The notes below the pieces were generated by a model, which saw nothing but the letters and a program-made list of their open reading frames with translations, searched no databases and was not told the DNA's origin. 64,000 nt of DNA from Eutreptiella sp. 'Long Island Sound 2002' (Eukaryota > Euglenozoa > Euglenophyceae > Eutreptiales > Eutreptiaceae). A program made the position numbers and the translations under genes. Location: assembly GCA_964036045.1 (NCBI GenBank), contig OZ038388.1:2117501-2181500 (forward strand). The letters run 5' to 3'. Below, piece after piece: positions 12,401-22,495 of this stretch (within the stretch, counting starts at the first letter, position 1; each line of letters starts with the position of its first letter).

Positions 12401-15400
12401 GAGGTGCAGCAGTTGCCCCCCCTAGCCCTGCCTCAAGCTCATCCGCTAGAAGCCCCCCCCCCCCCCGCAAGTTCATCAACCGCCACCCCCCCTCCAAAGC
12501 GAAGAAAAGGGGGAGGTTGTGCCCGAGCCCTCCCCCTCCAATGGAGGACTTGCGCCGCCGGCTGGAGAAGGTGACCCGCTGGCCGAAGTGGGTCAAGGAG
12601 AATCCGGAGGACGCAGAGGGCAAGAAGGATTTGAGAAGAAGTGGGCAAAGGAGGTGGCACGGTGCTTGGCGGAGGGGGTGCAGCCGGAGGACATCCATGG
12701 TGTGAAGGAGGCGGAAGGGAATGTGAAGGAGGAGGATCCGAACGTGGAGGTGGAGGAAGCGCAGGAGGAGGAGGCAAAGGGTTCAGGGGATGTGGTACAG
12801 TGTTGGTGGCGGAGGGGGTGCAGCGATGTCGGGCAAGTGAGTGGTTGGCGGGGTTGATGGGGGGGGTGAGGGCAGCTAGGGGCCTGTGCGATTGGCCCTT
12901 CAACCAAGCCGCCCTGGATGGGCCGCAACCCACGGGGCTGAATGAGCCCCTATTGACTGCCCCAGAGAGCCTGGGGCGTGTTTATGTGGTTTTTTTTTGG
13001 GGGGGGGCACGCCTCGGCGTTCCCCCTATCGCGTGTGCCTCCCCCCTCCTCCGTGCGCCTCCCCCCTGTTCCCCCGTGTGCACCTCAACAGCCACTGCTC
13101 CTCCACTGTTGCTCCCCTTCTGCCCCCTTGGCAGCCCGTCAAGCCACACACAGCAACAAGTCTGTGTCAGCCTGCGTGCTCAACGCCGTCGTGGTTGCAT
13201 GATCCGTGTTGTAGGCACGGAGGCATCACGGCTCATGTCATCCGCCCCGCTGGAGGGCCAATCTCCATGCATGTCATTAGGTTAGGCTGCGAAGCTGCAT
13301 TTTGGGTGGCATGCGATCCATATATACACATGTACACCTGTACACCTGTTCATGCATCCGGCTCAGGGTCTACCTCCCCACCCGTACAGGCTCCCTTCGG
13401 GGCGCTGGCTCCCACCCCCTGAGTTACCCCACCGCACTACGGCCCGAACATCGGCCACCCCGCCCCCCATGCACCGTGCAGGGGGCCTGTACCGTGCTGA
13501 CTCAAGGCAATCATGCCCGTTGATGTGTCATGCACCACCTTCCTTGGCGGATGCACGTCGCCGTCATGGGTCCCACAAGCCCCTCAAGGGTTACAGGCCC
13601 AGGCGGTGCAGCGTCGGGCTGGGCCGCAGGCTTGGCTGCGGGCGGGGTTGCAGGCTGTGCTGCTTCAGGGGTTATGGGTTCAACGCACGGTGTGGCAGGT
13701 TGAGGTGCTGTGGGCCGGACAGAGGGCACCACACTTGTGTGTCCCTCTTCGACCTAGGCCTATGCACGGCAGACGAAGCCTGTACAGCCCGTTGGGATGC
13801 CTATGCGACACCCGATCCCCTGATCCCCTTGTTTTCCCAGTCATGTTGGAAGAATGCTAAATTACCGCTGCCGACGGATCATTGAGGTACAGATTCTAGT
13901 GGGAAAACACTAGATTTCAATCTGTGTCTGCGCTGGTTCAATTCCTGGTCATCAGAACCTGATACCAGAGAAAGCGGTACTTCCATTTCACTATGGGTAT
14001 TCCTTAATATAAGCTGTGGCAATAAAACATGTTTTGGCATATGATCTTTCATGATTTGCACTTTAGAAAACATGTTTTTAAATTATTGTTATCTTTTTCT
14101 CTATCACAGGTTGGTGTTTTTGTGAATCATCAGAAGTTGATTTGTCCAAGTGCGCTGCATTGTCTTATCAATCATCACGGAGTATCCAGGGGAATTTTAA
14201 CACTGGTAGCAATATCTACTTTCCATTATGGCTGGATTGTCTCTTGATGACCTGCAGACTGGGCCGACTCCTGGTGCTGGCCCATCTATGTTTTTGTCAC
14301 CACCTGCTGGGTTACCAAATCTTGCTCCCATTCACTTGGCGGCTTATATACATGCTCTGCAACAACATTTGGTTGACTACACTCAGTCTATGGGCGACAT
14401 GAAGCAAGCATTTGACGAGCAGATGGACATCATGCGGCAGCAACATGGACAACAGTTACGACAAGTGCAGCTTGAACAATAATGTCTGCAGCAGGACAGC
14501 CTTAATTTACAGAATCGTCTGGGATCCTCTCCGGGACATGGTTCGTCGACGTCGCTTCGATTGGATTGTCCGGCGTTTGGTTCTGAAGACGAGAGTGCAA
14601 ACATGAGGATCGGCCTACACGAGTTCCACACATGGCGCGTACAGGCGCTGGCGTGGTACTCTGAACGCACACTGTCAGTCTCGTCGAAGAATGTGGAAGC
14701 GTTCCAGAGCTTAAAGGGCGTGCGACTCGTGTGGTGACGGCGAAGTTGTTGCTTGACCAGCTGCAACAAGACCAGGGGTTTCTGATGCTGCTGGGTCTGC
14801 TGGTGTTGGTCTATGGTGGTGACTCCGCTGACAATATGGTGCAGGTGGTGACTGAGTTGCTGGATTGCAAACGAGGTGATCGTGACATGCTATCGTGGAT
14901 TACAAACTTGGATCATCTTGTGTATCGACTTGGAAATCTTGGTGTCACTTTGGACGAATGGCTTGCGGGGACGCTGGCGCTTTTGAAATCTGGTCTGAAC
15001 AGAGACCAACGTGCTATGGTGATGGCCAGTACGGGCCGTTCCTTGCAGTTGCCTAATATCCTGCTGGTCATCGGACAGCTCTTTCCAGAAGGCTCACCGA
15101 TGCAGCGCGCAGATGTTTTATTTGGGGCTGGGCGGATTCCGACGAAAACACCAACCAAAAATGGAGGGGCGCCAAAGGGCGGTGGGTCAAAGCGAGTTAC
15201 CTGCTGGCACGGCGGAGAGCGTGGACATGTTCAACGTGATTGCCCCAAGAAGCAAAAGCCATGGGACGACAGGGCGACACTGGCAGCGGAGATTCTGTGC
15301 CAGCAGAATGAGACGCACATGTACCACCGGTGCCCAGCATAGAACATTGGAAGAGAGACCAATATTGTCCGGTTGCCGGTGGCAATTTTAGGAAATCTGT

Positions 15401-18400
15401 ACCGACATGCATGCGATATGCTTCGGTCCGTCGCTTGGAAGTTTTCGAAAACCCTTGGAAAGATGCTCGGAAGTTTTGGCAGCCAGATCGGGTCCCAAAA
15501 CGCAACCGATATCGGTAGGAATGTTCCATGGGCTTCCCAGCCGACCGTGCCGGGGGAGCTCGGAAGAAATTTTGGCTGAGACTTCCGAGATCAACCCTGC
15601 AATATGAGTCCCATTTGCTGAGCATGAATGCTGAGCATCCCCGAATATCCTGAGCAACATGCTCAGCATTTTCCTACCATTTTTTACCTTCTATGCTGTG
15701 CGTCCCAGCACCATCTGGCGGAGGAGGATGGGGGAGCCCGAGGAGGAGCCGCGGACAGCAGTGGGGGCCGTGGAGCTGCGAGCTGACCTGAGGACGACAA
15801 TATGTTCTAATTCTGTTCCAACGAATTCGTTCTAACGACGTTCTAACGAAACTCATCCACCGCCGGCGTGTTTTTCGTTAGAACGCGATTAGAACGCTTT
15901 TGTTAGAACACAATTAGAACGTTTGCTGTTTTCACAGGTCGACAATGTGCAGTTGAATGTTGAGCATCCGGATGGGGCCCAAGTGGTCGGTTGTCGACCT
16001 GGAGGACAAGTGATCGCCGTGCCTGTGGGGTCGCTCCGCGGCATGCTCACGCGGCGTCTGCTTCAGGCCGTGGAGGTTTTGGGGGCGTTGGAGAGGGGTC
16101 CAAGGGCCGGAGCACGCTGAGTGGGGGGGGGGGGGGGTGGGGGGGGGGGTGAGTGGGAATGGGGGTTTGGGGTTGGGGGTTGTGGTTGGGGGGGGTTAGC
16201 CCTCTTCTTCTTGGGCCGGGGGATGGCGGCGTCCAACGGGTCGCCATCGTTGCTGGACTCCCACGCATGGGGGGTGAAGGAGGGCCGCGGGTTTGGGTTT
16301 GGCCTTTGGGGGGGGGGCTTCTCTGCTCTGGGCTTGGGGTGCGGGGCTTGCTCGGCCCCGGCACCCGCGCCGCCAAGCCGGCTCCCATTCCCCCAAGGGG
16401 CAAAGACCCCTATGGCGAATTCCCCCGTGGAGGGGAAACTCGGTGGGTGCCGTGGCGGGGGGGGGGGGGGGGGCGGATGAGGAGTGGAGTGTGAGTGAGG
16501 GGGTGGTTTTGGAGACGTGGGATGATGGGGTGGGTGAGGGGGAGTGGTACGTGGAGGTGGAGGAGTGGGTGAAGAAGGGGAAGGGTAAGAAGAGGAAGAG
16601 CAAGGCCATGTCTGCAGTTGCATCGGCCTTGCTCTTCAAGACCAAGGAGGAGGCGGAGGCCTACCTCTGCTAGCTAGAACGCCCCTAGAACAAAAATAGT
16701 AGCTGCTTATCAGGCCCCCCCCCTCCCTTGGAATGGCGGTAATTACATGGGTACCCACAGACATGACATCACAGAGCACACAACAGCATACGGCACCTAA
16801 CACCACAGGTGCACACACCACACACCGTGCCCCACCCAGCCAAACACCCAACAAACAACCCAAGCTGCCAAACAACCCCACCTGCCAAGCAACCAACACA
16901 CCCTTCAACCAACCAGACAGGCAACCGTATCGCACGATACCCCACCACACCACACCACACCACACCACACCACATGGCACCAGACCACACCACATGACAC
17001 CCGACCACACCACATGACAACACTGTGGTCTCGTAAGGTGTAAAGTGGTGTGGTGTGCTGTGTTGTAGTCTGTTGTGGTGTGTGATCTGCTTTGGTGTGT
17101 TGTACTGTGCAGTGGTGTGGTGTGGTGTGTTGTGTTGTGGTCTGATGGGGTGCTCCGCTGGCCGCTCGGAAAAACGCTCGGGATTTATCCGGTGGGCGCT
17201 CGGGAGATCGCTTGGGATTTATCCGGGGCCCGCTCGGGATATCGCTTGGGATTTATCCGGTGGGCGTTCAGGAAATCGCTTGGGATTTTTCTGGTGGCCG
17301 CTTAGGAGATCCCCAAGCATATTCGGTATAGCCTTAGGTGTATCCGAGCACGTTCCTAGGCATTTTCCATTTAAAATCCCCGGCGATTTGGACATAAGAA
17401 GCAAAGCGATGGAGCGACGTGTGATGGTGTGCTGTACTGTGCAGTGGCGTGGTGTGCTGTACTGTCTGGGGGGGTAGTGTGTTGTGGTCACATGACGTGC
17501 CCTGTGGTGTGCTGTGTTTTCATGTGGTGTGGTTGGTGGGGTTGGTTGAATGGTGTGTTGGTTGCTTGGCAGGTTGGGTTGTTTGGCAGCTTCGGTTATT
17601 TGTTGGGTGTTTAGCCGGTTGCGGCATGCTGTGTGGTGTCTGCACCCTGTGGTGTGTGCTGTGGCATTCTGTTGTATGGTCTGTGATGTCACATCTATGA
17701 GTACACCTGTATTTGCTGCCATTCCAAGGGAGGGGGGGGGGGGGCTGGTAAGCATTAAATATTTTTGTTCTAGCGGCATTCTAGGGAACCGTTCTAGCGG
17801 CGTTCCAGCGACACTCTAGCACCCCATCAGACCACAACACAACACACCACACCACACCACTGCACAGTACAACACACCAAAGCAGATCACACACCACAAC
17901 AGACTGCAACACAGCACACCACACCACTTTACACCTTATGAGACCACAACACACCACAACACTGCACAGCATTGCATGGCATACCTGCAACTTCAAAATT
18001 CAACTTCAAAATTGCATTTCGTCATCAACATCAATAAAATCCAAGAAAAAACCACCTGTGAAACGAAGAACAGAACACCCTCCGAGACCCCTGAGTCCAA
18101 CCCCCCCCCCCCCAAGGTAGTTCTCAAGCCACCCCCTGAAAAATGTGTGACAAAAGCAAAGCCCCCCCCCCCCCACTAAGGGCTTGAAGGGAGGGCACCC
18201 CCACAGTGCCCGTGCCTGCGTCAAAGTGTGTGTGTGCATGTGTGTGCATGCATGTGTGTGTGTGTGTGTGATAATTTGCTTTTTGTGTTCTACCCGGGCT
18301 ATTATATCGTTCTAGTTTTGATCTAATCTAGCCTAGAACGATCTAGCTAGAGTGTTCTAGGCTAGATCAAGATTGGGTCTTCTAGCGTGTACCAAGGGTT

Positions 18401-21400
18401 GTTGCTGTGTTGGCGGTTTTGGCGACGTCGGTGACCCTGTGCTACCCACTTTGAGGGGTGTGAGTGGGGATGTTGTGACAGTATATGCCTACTAGGATAC
18501 GAGAGGACGTTTTTTGCAGTCTCTAGCCTTGCTTAGGGCCTGACACCACCTGTGCCAAAAACGCGAAATGACTGCTTCCACCAATAATGGCTTACACGAG
18601 TGAATGGGCCGGTGCACAACTTGCTTATGCAGTTTTTCACCTTGGGCAGCTCAAAAATCGAAGTTTCCGAAACTTATTTTTTTGATATTGTGACCACGCA
18701 ATATGACCATCCAAGGTATGTAAAGCATGTGTTAGGCCGTAATTACGTGTTTTTCACCTTATTGGGTATTGGGGGCGGGGGGGCGGGGGGGATCTCCCAA
18801 GGGATTGGTACACAACCTGCTCATGCAGTTTTTCGGCCTAGGCAGCTCAAAAATCGAAGTTTCCAAATCTTATTTTTGTGATACCGTGATCACCTAAAAC
18901 GACCATCCAACGTATGTAAAGCCTGTTTCAGCCCGTATTCATGTGTTTTTCGCCCTTTTTGCGATTTATGCGGTTTTTCAGCCTATGCAGCTCAAAAGTC
19001 GAAGTTTCGAAACTTATTTTTTGATATTGTGATCACCTAAAATGACCATCCAAGATATGTAAAGCATGTTTTAGCCCGTATTTATGTAGTTTTTACCCTA
19101 TTTTGGGCATGTGTTGCTTGGGGTGGATTCTTTGCAAGGTGGACTTGCCAAAGGCAATAGGATCACCTCGCAGAGGTTGTTAGATCAAAGCCAGGGAGGC
19201 GTATATAGGGAAAAACGCCACATAGCCCCCCTTTTTGGGCTTTTTTGGGCCTATTCACGTACCCCACCCCAAGGGGTTGAATCATTTGTTTAAACCCTTG
19301 TAAAATCATTATTTTGTCCAATAAGCGCATCCCCCAGTGATTTTTTAGTCAAACCCACTTTTTGGAGCTTTTGAGGGGGGGGTGGGTCAAAAAATGCCCC
19401 CCCCCCTTTTTGGGGGTCAAAAGTCATGAATCTTTTGTTTTTTTTTCGATTTTGAGCCGAAAAAGCGTTTCCGGGTCCCGACTCCATGGAGTTTGTATGG
19501 GGCGGAGTGGGACAAGCGCTCATGCAGTTTATGTGCTTTTCAGCCATTTTTGCAATCTTGGCGGCTTTGGCGAGCTCGGTGACCCTGTGCTACCCTCTTT
19601 GAGGGGTTTGAGTGGGGATGTTGTGATAGTACATGCCTACTAGGATACAAGAGGACGTTTTTTGTAGTCTGTAGCTTTGCCGAAGGCCGGTCAAACCCGT
19701 GCCAATGACGCGAAATGATTGTTTCCACCAAAATTGGCTTAGTGAATGGGGCCCCTCCATGGCCTGCGTATGCAGTTTTTCACCTTGGGCAGCTCAAAAA
19801 TCGAAGTTTTCGAAACTTATTTTTGTGAGACTGTGATCACCTGAAATGACCATCCACGGTACGTAAAGCATGTTTTAGGCTGTATTTATGTATTTTTCAC
19901 CTCATATGGGTGTTGGGTGTTTGGGGGGGGGGGGGGGGGTTGTTCGAACGGGATTGGTACATAGCGTGCTTATGCGGCTCACAAAGGCGGGGATTGCAGG
20001 CCAACGCGTTCTTCCCTGTGCGGCACTGGTCCCAGATCTTGGCTGTCCGGTTCCAAGGCCGAGCGGACTAGGACAACCCCCATGGACCACACCGCAGCGC
20101 AGGTGAGCGCGAGATGCTGCCATGGTGCAGGTGTGTGTGGGCGGGCGCGCTCAGGAAGGGAGCCGTGGGGAGTGTGTAAGCCCGGTGCTCCGGGCCCTCG
20201 TGGGGAGGATGGGGGAGCCTGACACTGAGCCCACCACGGGAGATACGGGCCAGGGCATCACAGCCTCCAAGTCACGGAGACATACTGCCTGGACGCCCCA
20301 CGACTGCCAAGGCACGGGGGCGGGTGGGGCTTGAGGTCCGACTGGGGAGGCCCCACACTCCTTGATTGCCGCACGGCACAGGTGGTGTTGCCTGACGGCA
20401 GGGGCCAGCGTCCCACGGCCTGTGTGTGCCACCACAGCAATTGGAGGGGTCTCAAGGCGCGCTGAGCGCTTCCCTGCCCATGGGACCTGCTGGGGATGTC
20501 CCGGATGCGACGCTACAGCCCCTGTAGATAGGGGGGGCGCGAGGGCACACCACCTGAATGGCCCCTCCAACGGGGGGGGGGGGGAAGGGGTCAGCTAGTG
20601 GCCGTCTAGCCTCCAGGGGCCACCCATGACTGCATTGGAGTGCACGGGGCTGTGCAGGCGCGGTGGTCGCGCTGAGGTAGGAGGGGCACCTGCACACCTG
20701 GAGGTTCTCCAAGCATGCTGCTCCAGGGATACTCATGGCAGTCCCGCTGCGAGCCCTCCACAGCCACCACCATGTGCAGGCCCAGAGGGCGCTGACATCA
20801 TGAACCCCTCCCGTTGGGGGCAGGGGTAGGGGGGTCTCGCGGCAGGGGGGGGGGGGCGGTGGGTTAGAGGCGAGGGAGCGAAGGAGGGCAAGACCTGTGC
20901 TACCTCTTACCGCCAGAGTTGCCCGGAGTTGCCCCGCGCTCCGTTGGGACCTCTGAACCTGACCCTGTCTGTAACTGCAGAGCGAAAGGCGAGGCTGTGG
21001 GGCACAGGGTGTGTGGGTTTGGTTTTTCCCCCCAGCGCTGCAGCCGCAGGGCATGGAGGAGGACCAGGAGTTGCAACCATGTGTCCTATTCTCATGGGGC
21101 CACGGGCGGGCCAGCATGGACCAAACTTAAAGGACGTCATAATGCTGAGGTTCCGATTCAGCAGAAGAATCGGGGAACGGACACATAGAGGGCAGGCTCT
21201 CAAGTGAGCACGAATGTGGCTGCCGCCTCCAGGCTCTCAAGTCAGCAGGAATGTGGTTGCCGCCTCCAGGTTGCATATCGATCTACCTCGTTAATAGTAC
21301 AGCAGGGGTGGGATAGGGCAGGCCACAGGCAGGCTCTAACCCGCTAACCCCTAACCCTCCCATCGCAAGAGCGGCCAGGACATTAAAAGCCTCAACCTCG

Positions 21401-22168
21401 TTAATAGTACATAGTCGTCCAGGGGAGGGGGCGGGGGTCCAGCAGGGTCGGGAGCAGCAGTGCTGCCACGCGGGGGCACGCAGGAGCCGCAGGGCGGCCA
21501 CGGGAGGGCCTCAGAGGAGGGCACATAACACGAGGCGGACGTCCTTCCGCCGCGCCGCGACACACTGAGGGGCCAAGGGTGGGATAGGGCAGGCCACAGG
21601 CAGGCTCTAACCCGCGAACCCCTAACCCTCCCGTCGCAAGAGCGGCCAAGACATTAAAAGCCTTCAACCTCGTTAATAGTACAGTCCTTCCGCCGCGCCA
21701 CGACACACCGGGGGGCCAGGGGTGGGATAGGGCAGGCCACAGGCAAGCTCTGACCCGCTAACCCCTAACCCTCCCGTCGCAAGAGTGGCCAGGACATTAA
21801 AAGCCTTCAACCTCGTTAATAATACACGCTAACCCCAAACCCTCCCGTCGCAAGAGCGGCCAGGACATTAAAAGCCTTCAGCCTTGTTAATAGTACAGAG
21901 CACACACACACACACACACACATGCCTCATGCGTCCAGACGTACCAGGCCTTAGCCTGAGCCTACCACAAGACGTCCAAGTAGGTCATTGTTTCCAAGAG
22001 GCAGGCCATTATCAGACCTACCCCCGTTTGCCCCACCGCCAGCCCCAAGAATCCCCCTCCCGCGCCAAGCCGGCAGCAGTGATGACATGGATCCCTGTGC
22101 TGGACTCCACCAGGGGCACCACCTTTTAAATTAGCATGCACAACTAAATAAGCACCATGCACACACTG

Positions 22169-22201
<33 letters not shown>

Positions 22202-22368
22202 ACAAGTCACCCCTCCACCTCCTCTGCGCCTTCCTAGAGCGCTTTGCCCATACTGGCAGCGCCTCCGGCTCACTAAGCTGTACTACAGCTCTTCCTTGGT
22301 GTCTTGCTGATCGGTCGTTCCCGCGGCTTTCTACCCACCAACTTTCTGATTCCTGATTGCCGCGTACT

Positions 22369-22439
<71 letters not shown>

Positions 22440-22456
22440 AGATACAAGCACGCGCG

Positions 22457-22495
<39 letters not shown>

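Noticed and set aside
16063-16645. Pro-rich ORF on the minus strand
   Set aside because: It is the antisense of G homopolymers; all frames there are open by composition.
18420-19915. CRISPR array
   Set aside because: Units are long, diverged and not separated by unique spacers of constant length, and the context is eukaryotic.
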